Shown here one piece after another: positions 34,987-46,308 of a stretch of DNA of 64,000 nucleotides; position 1 is the stretch's first letter; every line of letters begins with the position of its first letter. The stretch covers positions 1,264,501 to 1,328,500 of the forward strand of contig JBAJFG010000615.1 of assembly GCA_037903475.1 (NCBI GenBank), given 5' to 3'. The notes under the pieces are model-generated. The model saw only the letters and a program-made list of their open reading frames with translations. It was not told the origin of the DNA and did no database searches. The DNA is from Ancylostoma caninum (taxonomy: Eukaryota > Nematoda > Chromadorea > Rhabditida > Ancylostomatidae). Both the position numbers and the translations under genes were made by a program.

Positions 34987-35430
34987 TGAAGAAGCTAGTG
35001 GATGTGGGTACAAGAGTGTTGGGCAAATCAAACGGCTTGTGGTCATGAACGTGGTTATAGGTGACGCTTTCGTTAACTATCGCTACAACTGTGGAGCGCC
35101 TCACCTAGCCTTACGTTCAGTCCGCCATCAGAAACAAGGGCCCCGGCCTCGATGCATCAACGAGGTTACCCCGGGTAACGTGGTGAAGTCGGCGTCATGG
35201 GTGAATTCACGGTGTGCTAATATGTTCACCCTGGGTAATTTCAATGATGCATGCGAGCCCTCGTTAGGAACGTCCAGCTCTCAGCACTACCCATGGAGGA
35301 CTCAGGACTAATCATGCTTTCCATTGAAGATTCACCGATGCGCGCACCAAATGACTTGGAAACTGTGGATATAATGCAGAGCGCATGGGGAGAGGTACAG
35401 GAACAAAGACGGACAAATGAAGAACAATGA
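34987..35430 (+). pseudogene. Lysine-rich gene copy 3, 5' truncated
   Basis: It retains the end of exon 1 (to the GTGACG donor at 35061), the intron, and last exon 35306-35430, which ends NDLETVDIMQSAWGEV and a TGA. It matches copy 2 closely, but the SPLKYNPDD and polylysine part is missing and is replaced by the SINE-like repeat and a MITE. The 3' flank, including AATAAA 35671-35676, is shared with copy 2, minus the mariner insertion. It is probably not translated as the original protein. Confidence 0.6.
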
Positions 35431-35752
35431 CATGATATTACACAATTGTAAGTAATTTACATTCGGGTTTCTTTGCCGTTGCTCCACCGGTAGATGTCCC
35501 ACCAGCTCGCAACCACATGTAGTAGTATCCACAGGTAATGAACATTGCGGGGTGTTGCCAAGCTGTCATGGAGTAAGCAAGGAGGTGAACGACGATGAGC
35601 GCTCTGATACTGTTTTTTTTTTTTGCAGTGTTTGTAATGTTTATTCACAGTTGATCATTAATGTCCACCTAATAAATCCACTGTTAAGTCGGAACAGTCT
35701 GATCTTGGCTCCCACATCTTTATTAGGTGGTCAACTCTTTTCTCAACATTCT

Positions 35753-35871
35753 GGTATGGAGCGTTGCACCTGAAAAGGGGTGTGATCAAGTTCTGCGACT
35801 GGTCATTTCATCCAACTAGTCAATCACAGGTTTCCACCGCGATGCCCACTCCAGGTATACCGCTCCATACC
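35753..35871. repeat. Small TIR element, family member 1
   Basis: GGTATGGAGCGTTGCACCTG (35753-35772) is repeated inverted with mismatches at 35852-35871. A second member lies at 60486-60606. Confidence 0.5.
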
Positions 35872-37487
35872 CTTAACTCTTTTATGACAATGCAAGTGGT
35901 TTGATACCGTTTCCGTAATTTCTTTGTTATTCCTCTCAACTGGACACAAAAAGAGGAAAAATAGCGGAAAATCGTAAGAAAAAAGGAGGAAGAACAGTAT
36001 ATCACAAAGTTTTTCTTGACGGTTGACGTAGATTTGCTCTAGAGTTATTTTCTCAAAATCCTCCGCGATCCTGGAATTTTTTTTGTGTACTAATGCCTGC
36101 ACTACCCAGCTAACCTCAGCCTGTAAACGTTGCGTGGTTTGTTCTCAAGATGTAATTTGTAGGGTGTCTCTGCCCCTTACTCCATTCCCCTTTTATCTGC
36201 TCCTACGTTTTTCATCTTGTTCAAGTGTTAGTTTTTATACTTAGGACCGAATAAAAATCGACTAACTCTATTTTATTTAATTACTCATTCAGGGCAAGAT
36301 CCTAAGAATTCAATTGTTCGCAAAAGAGACATTCAAATGCCGCCTAAACATTTCTGAAACATTGTTTGCTCCTTCCTTCTCACACTTCCAAACAAAAGAC
36401 TCATTCGAGATCAAGTTTTTGAACTTCGAACAAATCGATGGGTATCTAATGCATTATTCGATCTTAACTATATTACTTTATGTTAATGTTAGGTCTGTTC
36501 CTACCTACGTTTTTTTTTGCCTTGTTTAGTATTGCGTACCTGCCATCAATGTGTATCAATAAATAAGCAAATCAATGTCCTCCTCGAATGTTCGAATGTT
36601 CACAAATTGGTATTTCAAATAAATCATTCTGTTTTTCAATCGATTCTGGATATAAACGCTTTTGCATGTGTGCGCTACCTCGGGAAAAGGTCAGGTGCTC
36701 GCATACTCAAGCTGTTGGCCATGCGATTCCTGAGACTGCACTTTGTCTGAACATGTGATACTAATCAGCTGGGTTATTGATTGGTATAGATTCCTGTCTT
36801 TTTTCACTTCTGAAGAATCTTGAAGGTTTTCCATCTCTAATATGAACAACTGCGAGTGTTCGAGTAATTTTTATACTATCATCACAATCCTGATTGAATG
36901 TTCCAAGGTGAATTGCTGAATTTTCAATATATATATATATTTACTTTACTGCTATTACAGTATAGACTATCTTCACCTGTTTTTTTTTTGGATTCCGAGA
37001 AAATATCCAATAACAACTCTTCTGGAGCTCCTTCCACATAGTGCACAGCATTATCCGTCACTTTTTTTGGTACTCCTTGCGAATAAAACTTACGGTGCTA
37101 CTCGCCACTGCTTAGGATACCAGAATTCTACACTACAAATAGCCTTGGTTCTATTTCTCTGGTGTTTTTGGCATTCGGCAGGAACATGCACTGGAAATTA
37201 TTCCAGTTGTGGTATTTTACTAGCGTTTTCCACCTCGCAGTGTCTTCACCCAGAAGTGCGCATGCTCGATCTTCACTCAGAATTAGACCCTGGATGCGAT
37301 GGACATGTTCCCGGAAGATTAGCGAATTTCGTAACTCACGCATACTTCCCTGATATTTGATCGAGATATTGTTGTCTCCAATCTATTGATCATGTGCTGT
37401 GCGTGTCCTTTTTGCCAAGCACTCGGGCGGCCGGCTCATACATACTTCGTGTGTTTTCTCGGATTTCACTTTAGATGAAAGTAAGAA
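35872..37487. other. Intergenic, no gene seen
   Basis: AT-rich sequence with a short AT microsatellite at about 36929-36940. TTCACTTTAG at 37465-37474, 13 bp before the galactokinase ATG, is a candidate spliced-leader or 5' UTR splice acceptor. Confidence 0.4.
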
Positions 37488-40400
37488 ATGAATCCCGACA
37501 TGTTTCGCGATGTCTACGGTCATTCGCCGACCGTGCGCGTATTCTGTCCAGGGTATTTAAACCTTATCGGTAAGTCCCACTTGGTTTTTTAGTGGTTATT
37601 GTTTTGTCAAAAATTCCTTTGAAACTCCTTCTCATATATTTCCGTCTAATTTTTCCGTGCCTTTTTAGCCCAGTAGCGATAATCTGACGCTCTACTTTGG
37701 AAATTGTTAGATTATCACGTGTCTGAGGCTTTAAAATCCATGTTTTTAGGTCTTTTTAGCAATGAGTAACCTGTAGACGCCAGGCTAAATTTTCAATTTT
37801 CAAAATCTTCTCATTTTTTGGTACATACCAATATTCGGAACTTCCGCAAAAGCATGACGTCACTCATCGATTTTGCAGAAGTTTCGCGGGACTTCGAAGG
37901 AGGGAAAGAAAATTTTGCTCCGGTACCTCCGCAGACCCATCTCGGCACTTACCCCATTCGCTTCTTGCTTGCTACGAAAATAACCCAGACATATTTTTGG
38001 AAGATGACTCGAGATGGCTCCGTGGATGTTTCGAAAGCACTTTTGCGGAGATCGTGGAGTTTCTCGATTCTTGTGCACTTGTCACAATTTACCCATACTG
38101 TCGCAGAAGGTGTGAAGGCGGGGTAAGCGTCTATGAGCTTGTGATCCTGCTGCACGTGCACATATGTATGTACATCACAATGAAAAGTGATGCATGTGGC
38201 ATTTGCGTGGCAAATGCACTTGCCAGCCTTTGTGAGGAAAGTATAAAAAGAGAAAATTGCTAGGAATCTCTTGTCGTTAGGACCTAAAATTTCTGGAAAT
38301 TCATTCTATCTTACCTGGATTGAGTTTTACCTTCACCGAGTTGAAAGGGCTTACGACCGTATTTCACTTCTTCTGCTCCAAATCTCAGAACCAGAAAGTT
38401 TTTTGGAATTGTGTCTAGATGGATTATTTGACATGGTGATCAAGTATTATATAGCTTACCAACATCATATTGTACGGTAATCCCATTAACTCAGCATACA
38501 TATGATCTTTCAAGCCCGGTTTATTGCTTTAATTCAGTGGTAGTAAGAGCTTCAGGTGAGCACATTGTTGAACACGGATACGGGACGATCTCTATAGCGA
38601 CAGATACGGGTACCGAAATATTAGCCGCTGTGAATAATAGATCCGATATCCGCATCACGAATACGGACGAAGAATATGGGTAAGTATAGCATCACTGTAA
38701 TGGAGCACTTTCCAATAACGAATTTTCGCCAGACATAAGTCGATTTTTGATGTTCTAAAAGTTCGTCATGTGGTTCGATGGAATTACAGCGCAGGGTGTC
38801 GCCTAGAGATGAATAACCGCCTGCAGCTGTTGTGGTTTCTTGTTCGAAACCAGGTGGTTGAGAAAATTCGTGAGAGGATTCTTCGCTTAACATTAAAAGA
38901 AAATTGTAAATAAAAGATACAGAAATATCTATGTATAGTCAGTTTTTGATGGTATACTTATTAACTGAACTGCGAGAAATAATCCAACAAGAGACTTTCC
39001 ACCACGAAAATAATTTAATAACTTTGACGATAGAGCGGCTCTTAGAATGATGTTGCAGACAGTATACCCTGGATTTTCCACTGGATTGGGCTGGCACATC
39101 ATGTCCGGAGTGGTTCGACTACGTTCTGGCGGGCTGGAAGAGTGTTGTGGAGAGGTTGAAGACTGAAGCGATTGGATTTGACATTCTTATTGAAGGTTAG
39201 AGCCAGTGGCTGACGCAGGGGGCGGGGCGGGGGGCGCTTTCCCCAAGAATGGGTCGCCAAATTTTCGAAATTACTTTACAATACAAATAAAAATCTTGTA
39301 TTAGTTTATTTTTAATTGTTCACTCTTTGTTATTTTTGATATGATCTTTGTTTATTATTTATTATTATAATTAATATTTTTATTAATTTTATTTTCCATC
39401 TGGGTCCCCAGAGCGGCTGAGACCCCAATTTTTTTCCCACGCCCCCCCCCCCCCTCCTCCCACCCACTTTCTGCGTCCGCCACTGGTTGGAGCATGTTCT
39501 CATCCCACTCAAGCTATATCTGTACCGTCGTAACCCATAACTGATGGGATAATAAAGTATGTGATTTGCTGGTGCAAAAATAGAATGCAAAAGAATGCAA
39601 AAAAAAAGCCGTCAAGCATACTTAGATGAAACTGAAAGAGAGAGAAGGAGAAAGAGAGCAGCCGTTGCTCCCATTTTTTCAGGATGGATTCCATCTTCTG
39701 TTGGTCTTTCAAGCAGCTCTTCAATCGTTTGCGCTGCAGTGCTTGCTACATGGGCCATTTATACTGGCAAGGGTTTTGAAGGAATGTCGCGGTAAGATCC
39801 AGATGTGGCATCACATGTTTATGTAATCAGGCTCGAAGTTCATTATTTCTAAGTGATACAAACGTCAAAGACAGCTAGCTAACTCTCCAATTTTTAAAGA
39901 AAATATGCCAAGCTCTTGCTCTCAAGTCATACTCTTGCTTGTCAAGTCTCACGCACTTTCCTCTTTTTTCTGTTTTATACCTCCAGTCAGACCATTTTCA
40001 GGGAAGACCTAGCTGATTTATGTGTTCGAGGCGAACATTATGTCGATAAAAGTGGTGAAAAAATAGTTCATCTCACTCAGGTACATGCTTAGGCTTCCTT
40101 CTGAGTTACCTAGTTGAAATTCGCTATGATTTCAGATACTTGGCCGAGATGACATGGGCGTTCGCTTTGATTACTTTCCACTTAGCTATCACCTTGTAAA
40201 TATTCCTCCCATAGCTGTATTCGATGTGTTGCACAGTGGAGAGAAGCCACAGAAGGTGAATAGTTATTGTTGTCGGGAGTTCAGACTATTATTGCTAATT
40301 GCAACAATTTTTTCCGACGAAATTACTGTTTCTTTTTTGACTGAAGGAAAATGTTGGGATAGGGACGTCAGTAGTGGGGATCCAGTCGCACGCGCTGCAA

Positions 40401-42524
40401 TGTAAGCGACGCGGCTAGCCATAGGCCGGGGGGGGGGGGGGAGAACCGATCGATAGCGAAAATGGTAATAGCAGTTAAATGTGTGGGTACGCTAGACAGT
40501 CAAGGAGTCGCAAAACATGCGTTGCAGCGCGTGCGACTGATTCCCGACTTCTGACGCTCTCTAAAGGAGTCCTTCCTTGCATTCTCAGTTATCTAACTCT
40601 TGAAAAATTTCACTAAAATATTGTTCTCAGGCTTTCTCCTCCCGAGAATTACGTGTTGCGGAAGGTAAAATTGCTGGGAAGGTAAGTAACAGACTTATCT
40701 TGTTCTGATATAGATGGAAACTACCAAAAACTTAGTGCTACATTTATAAACATTTTACAGCTTCTTCTGAAAAATGCTGGCAAAGCGTGCCTGTATTTCC
40801 GACTGAGAGACGTACAGGTTGGTCTTCCGTTACCTGCCCTAGGCTCTTATGCACGAAAATCCCCGCTGGGGAGGAGAGGGGATCGGAGCTGCTGTCAAAT
40901 ATCCGAGCAGTTCCAAACGGTGGTCGAACGATTGTCCACATATAGAATCCTCTGTGGATCTCCTACATGAAGCGCTGGACCACCTGCGCTTCTCTTGTGC
41001 GTTCATCAGGCTATGAAATATTTTGGAGGGAGGACATGCACATCCCCTATGCTGAGTAGGGGATCGCGAAGGATCGCGCTACTTCGCAAATCAACACCCA
41101 GACCATAGCGGATCCAGAGCCAACACATCATCATGGAAGTATTCAGGCTAGGAATATTTTCAAAAAATGTGAAATTTACGAAAAATTGAACGGCAAGCCT
41201 GATCCTCACGATCCCCTACTCAGCGTGGGGATGTTCATCCACCCCCTCCCTTCAAAAGACCTCGTCGCCTCGTGAAGATGCAAGAGAACCGCAGTCTGTC
41301 CAGTACTTTGCACGTATGTAGGCGATCCATGAAGGTTCCAATATGTGGACAATCGCTCGAACACCGTTGGAAGTGCTCGAATACTTGACAGCATTTCTGT
41401 TCCCCTCCCCTCCCCAGCGGGGATGCTCATGCATACGAGCCCCAATCTTCATGGAGCTGGTAAACAAACCTATAGGAAGCACTCGGCAAACGGCTGGAAG
41501 AGATGATTGCGCTCACCGAGCATCTGCCGGAGACCGCAAGCCGAGATGAGCTGGAGCAATTATTGGGAATCGAACAACTGAACGAGTGTCTGTCCGAGGA
41601 AACAAGTCATGGTGAATTTACCAGAGTATCCCATGTTTTCCGACAAACATATGTAGATTTTGAAAATGCTCTTCTGTTTTAGTGACCTCTTTCAAGATTC
41701 GTTCCACAGCTCGGTACATCTTCAGCGAAGCTTTACGAGTGAACAGATTTGAAAGCGCCTGTGAAAGACGCGATCTTCTTGCGATGGGAATGATTTTTAA
41801 CGATTGCCATGAGAGTTTCAATAAGGTTTGGCTTCTTTTCTGCTGAATTGGTTAGAGAGTTGAGATTTGAAAAATCAAAGTCGAAAAAACTAATTCTCGA
41901 GAGAACTCGCCAGTGAGGCCTCCTACATTGAGAGGTAGTTGCGGTCGAGTTCTACCATTGGTCAGGCGGGCGAAATAGCCAATCGCAGAGCTTGACCGAA
42001 ATGCACCTTCAAGGTATAACGGTCCATGCCAATTTTGCTCCTACTAGAATTAAAGTGCACAACCGGCAAAAGGATTGCTATTTTCAGTTTCTGCTCCCTA
42101 ACTTCTTTCACGAGTAGAACCTAAAGGTTCAAATTCTTATGGGAGTTGTAGATGAGAGCTGAAATTTCCTCAGCTGAGTTTCTAAAAAAAATCATGAACG
42201 GAAAATAGAAAATTGCAATCTTTTTCCCCTCACTGTATCATCCAGTGTTCTTAAGCATCAAGAAGCAGAAGCTTAGGTTTTGAAGACGTTTCTTCAAAAT
42301 TTTATGGAATTTCATACTTATGTGTTCAGGATTTTGAATGTAGTGGAAAAGCTGTGGACAAGCTGGTGACGCGCTGTCGCATGTCTCATTCCTATGGAGC
42401 GCATGTAAGTGGCTGGAGTGGAATGGTGGTCGCCCTGATTGACGATGTCCGTCCCGTATACCTCGGTGATAAATTGGTCTATCATGCTTTTGCATCGTCT
42501 GGAGCTAGTATTGAATTTTTGTAG
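37488..42524 (+). CDS. Galactokinase-like GHMP-family protein (GALK2-type), probable pseudokinase
   Basis: Eleven exons in consistent phase: 37488-37569, 38556-38679, 38733-38869, 39683-39791, 40002-40080, 40136-40255, 40631-40681, 40761-40817, 41476-41611, 41683-41825, 42330-42524; 410 residues against about 458 in human GALK2. Motif 1 is present as PGYLNLIGEHIVEHGYG (residues 21-37), the ATP loop as IPSSVGLSSSSSIV (117-130), and the helical C-terminal half as ARYIFSEALRV and DFECSGKAVDKLV. Against known galactokinases the catalytic Arg is Tyr23, the sugar-binding Asp of GEHxD is Val32, the catalytic Asp of G-G-x-M-D-Q is Val173, and motif 3 is shortened (VSGWSGMVV, 372-380). Active relatives phosphorylate galactose or GalNAc; this one probably does not. 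AATAAA follows at 42593. Confidence 0.85.
39204..39485. mobile_element. 282-bp hAT-like MITE in galactokinase intron 3
   Basis: The ends are CAGTGGCTGACGCAG and, inverted, CAGTGGCGGACGCAG, the usual terminus of hAT-type MITEs. The 8-bp flanks GTTAGAGC (39196-39203) and GTTGGAGC (39486-39493) form a target duplication with one mismatch. The interior (GGGTCGCCAAATTT, AATACAAATAAAAATCTTG) is related to blocks inside duplication units A, B and C. Confidence 0.75.
40844..41439. repeat. Foldback element in galactokinase intron 8
   Basis: Arms of about 140 bp (40844-40985 and about 41300-41439) are inverted copies by eye at roughly 80 percent. An inner pair (41040-41070 / 41207-41235, CTGAGTAGGGGATCG type) also pairs. 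Almost the whole intron folds back on itself. Confidence 0.65.
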
Positions 42525-42592
42525 TATTGTGTTGTAGAATTGAATATACAGTTGACTATTGCTTTGTACATACTGTTTCACTATTTTTGCAG

Positions 42593-42598
42593 AATAAA
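42593..42598 (+). terminator. Poly(A) signal of the galactokinase-like gene
   Basis: AATAAA 69 bp after the TAG stop codon, on the coding strand. Confidence 0.6.
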
Positions 42599-42736
42599 TA
42601 CACTACTTTGATCGTTTTTATCGTAACTACTTGAAAAAAAGAGCATTTTATGCTAGCATTCTTTTGCAAGAGGCATCTATTTTACCTTAAAATTTTCTTT
42701 GAGAGTTTCACATGAAAATAATCTTCATGAGCTTTT

Positions 42737-43078
42737 GATGACAATCGTATACGTGATCCCGTGCAAACTTGCCGAAAACCTGTTTCCGAGCCACAAATTT
42801 CGTGGAGCTTGTGGGCGGAGTCAAGTCGGAACCACGATGTTTCCGCACCATACTGGTCACACAATGAGCACCTTCTATCCTATTAGCGAGTGGATGATGA
42901 GAGACTCCCATGAGGAGTACGAATTTCGTCAGAGGGTGTGCTCACGGAACTGGATTATAGGGAAACCTCGTCCTCCCTCTTCGGCCCTCCGGGCTCCGCC
43001 CACAAGCTCCACAAGAACAGAGGCTCGGAAATGGGTTTTTTGACAGTATTGCACTGCATCACGTATACCATTGTGATC
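42737..43078. repeat. MITE/foldback with arms of about 95 bp
   Basis: The outer ends GATGACAATCGTATACGTGAT and GATCACAATGGTATACGTGAT (inverted) lead into matching arms that include TGTGGGCGGAGYC. A non-coding loop of about 100 bp lies between. Confidence 0.6.
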
Positions 43079-46000
43079 AGCAGTTCCTGCGAAATTTTCT
43101 CATATGGAGACCTCAGAAAAGATTATCGATTGGGACGCTGCCTTCATTGAGTTTCTGAGTTCTTAACCAGGATCATGCCATTTTGCAGCACTCCTGGGAA
43201 GCACAAAGAAAGTCACCCACCGTGATTCGCCAGGAGAGCATGCGGTGCAGTACTCTTCTGATTGTCTGCTGAATAAATAAATTATCAAGCAATATCCAAA
43301 GATTGAAGTATTTTAATAAACGAATTTAAATTAATTAAGTAAGTGCATATGGACTTCGATTCTATCTTCTAGAATTTGTTCGGCTCATTTTCAAGAGTTC
43401 AAGAGTTCTTTTCCTCTAACTTCTCAATGTTTGCGCTGCTTCGCGAAGGATCTGGTTATTCAGTGGAATGTGGTGACGTCAAGCCATACTTTTTCCCACT
43501 TCAACTCACAGTTCGAAGGATATCGCCACATAACACTATGGCGAAGCCCAACAATGTGCATAGTTTGCCTACTTTCGCGTTGTCTATTAGCATAAACACT
43601 AATTAACAATTTTTTTAAGTGTAGATGATTCCCATCCCCTCCCCCCAACAAGGAAGGAAATTGTTGAGTTTTATAAACAGATTTTCATAAGCCAACATGA
43701 TTTGCGAGACTTGTAATGGATGCTGAAATTGTCGGATAGGATACGCTCACCGAACCCCGAATTTATAATTTTATCAGGGCAAGGCCTTTCTGCTCTTTAT
43801 AGCATTCAAAGCACTAGTCTAAGCTTCCTATCTATCTTATGGATTAATAGAAGTGATACCACTGATCCAAGCTCGATGGAAGAATAGAATTCGGCCGCAC
43901 TTTAGTGAACACGCGTTGAACACATGGAGGCGGTTTAATTTCAACAACGCTTCTAAGGACAACGCAATGCCTGCAGTCTACGACGTACATTGGCTTGTCG
44001 TCGGAAATATCAGCTGATTGTAAGGGCAGAAATCGAGAAAAGATTGAATGCTGCGGGAATCATGATGTGTTATTGTTCTCTTTTCTTATAGCTGAGCTTT
44101 GTGTTGTAATGCTCTTTTCGTCTGATTCATTGATTAAATTGCTTTGTGGTGTTGTGGTAGAAGTTTACTTTGTAATTCGACGGCTTTGTGGTACAAAATG
44201 TTCTGTCTCACTATTGATTTTGCCTTGAAAGCCTATTTGGGTTGTAACTCTGTTTTGAATTCGTTAACTCTCTCTTCCACTGTGTCACATTTAAACACTC
44301 TAATCTCAAAAGAGAAGCTCTGCGAAAGGAACGCTTCCGAAATCCTCATCCTATTGAGGATCGTGTTGTAGGTGATTTCTTTCCTTTTTTTTTCGTATTC
44401 GTTGCGAGATAAGCTTTGGGGAGGCCTCTTCATGACGCTTCGAAATCTATATTTGTTATTGCCTCTAAATCGTTTGAGTATAGATGGCTTCCAAATGCGC
44501 ATAGTGTTCTCCATAGCCCCGGCTCTGTTGATCAATAGTTTAAAATGGTATTTATACCATAGTGTAACGGAGGTATAATGTTCTTTTTTTCGTGCTTGGT
44601 CATCTTGCCAGTGATCATCGCCATGGTATTTCCTTCTCAAGTAAGTCACTGTTGTCACTATTTTTCAGCACAATTTTAATAACTAAAGTTTGTTTTTGAT
44701 TTTACTGATATTGATTTAATTTCTAATATTCTTGCAATGGTTACTAGTTCGTGAGCGAATCTCATATGGTATAGAGCTTGGAGTACTGCTTTAGTTATAC
44801 GTAAAGTAAAATTGTGTGAGAGTGTTAAACTACTGCTTTTATCGTGTTTGGTTCACTGCTTTCTCAGAAGTCCCGTAAATGAACAGTTGGTGTAGAGCAA
44901 CTTCATGACTCAATAAGATCCAGAAAACTTATTTACACTGTACCTCTCGTGTGAAAACGGCTGCTAGTTGAAAATTTCAATTAATAAGCACTGCATGAAG
45001 TGATGGCTTCTCACAGAAGAAACGGCCAGCTTGTGAAAGCTGCTTCAGCAGCAAATGTGTCGTTCACCATTGCTCACCTATCGCACGTATGCTGTTCTGG
45101 AACTGTCGATAAGGAACGGTTCAGAATAGCCGTGAAGGCTTCCAAATTAGACAACATCAGTACACGGCGATATGATTTGAATTGATTGGGTTTGGGGTTA
45201 CACTATCTAGTGTAAATTCTGTTCTGTCCTTTTGTGTCATTCCCTTCGTGTTCGCTCCACATCTATTGCTGTTATTTCCGTTACATTCCATATATGTTTT
45301 ATTGCTTGGGCAATTAAACACAACATTTCCCTCAAGGGTGAAATCTAATATGTTCGTTGTTGTTGGCGTTGTCTTTCAACGAATGAACGTCTCCACGTTT
45401 GTCTGCCATATATTTCCGGGAAAGCTGCTGATTTTTAGCAAAAGCCTATTGAAAGCTTTGTGCTACTTTGAATTGTCATTATAAAACCTAAGCGATAGGT
45501 TCCACAAAGATACTCCGTTTACTACTAAGAAATGCGTGATTGTATAAGTCCTGCATTTTTTTGAGAAAGATTTACTCCTTCTCCGTCTTTGTCTAACCAT
45601 AGCTTCTGGAATCTCAGTGTTGGGATAACTCATGATAAATAAATTTAGTTCTGCTCGTTCTGCTTTGCTGTAATATTCTTAATGTTCTTCGCTCTCCTTT
45701 TTTTTGTTTCGCAAGTTTGGCGGCGGACTTCTTCAACTTTTTCTATTGTTCATTGGTGACATCACAAATTGTAGCGAGGCCTCCATGCTAACTTGTTTTC
45801 TGCGAATTTTCTTTTTAATTCATATGTCATCCCGTTGTGTCTGTGGGCTTCGTTCCGCCTTACGTCATTTATTCTGTGGCGTTGATATTTCACTGCCAGG
45901 CATTACACTGACATTTCTGATATGATTTTTAATCTGTCAATCTTTGCACAAGTAGCACGTCTGCGTTTTGAAATATCGACATGATTGTTTTTCGGTAACT

Positions 46001-46308
46001 TCTGGGAAAAACCTAATAAATCACGTCTCCAAACTTTCGTTCAACTCCTAATATATTATGGACACAGCTCCATTATTATATTTTGTACTTATTTCCTTAT
46101 TAAGCAGTCATGAAATGAGCTAAAAATTTCGATTGCTTACTGCCGATCAACGCCTGTATTTTTTGTCTACTTCGTCATTCCGCAACTCTAACAATTTCTC
46201 AGGCTCTATCGATTTTTTCTTTGCTCATGGGCGCTGCCGTTTTTTACTGCTCTTTCTTAACTTGCATTTTTTTCGTTGCCAACTTAGATTTGCAGGATTT
46301 CAAAGGAG
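43079..46308. other. Intergenic, no confident gene
   Basis: AT-rich. Long single frames (for example 44233-44658 on the minus strand) show no family pattern. AGATTTGCAG at 46286-46295, 13 bp before the ATG13 start, is a candidate spliced-leader acceptor. Confidence 0.4.
44578..44640 (+). CDS. Possible first exon encoding a hydrophobic leader
   Basis: ATG followed by 20 mostly hydrophobic codons (MFFFSCLVILPVIIAMVFP) and an excellent GTAAGT donor at 44641 in phase 0. No following exon could be matched, so this may be chance. Confidence 0.15.

Noticed and set aside
34619..35104. 161-codon minus-strand ORF
   Set aside because: It spans a SINE-like repeat, a MITE and a pseudogene in antisense, so its openness is accidental.
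36925..36945. AT dinucleotide run
   Set aside because: Ordinary short microsatellite.
44233..44658. 141-codon minus-strand ORF in the galactokinase-ATG13 interval
   Set aside because: No splice-site context, family motif or composition of a real exon; it is AT-rich antisense sequence.
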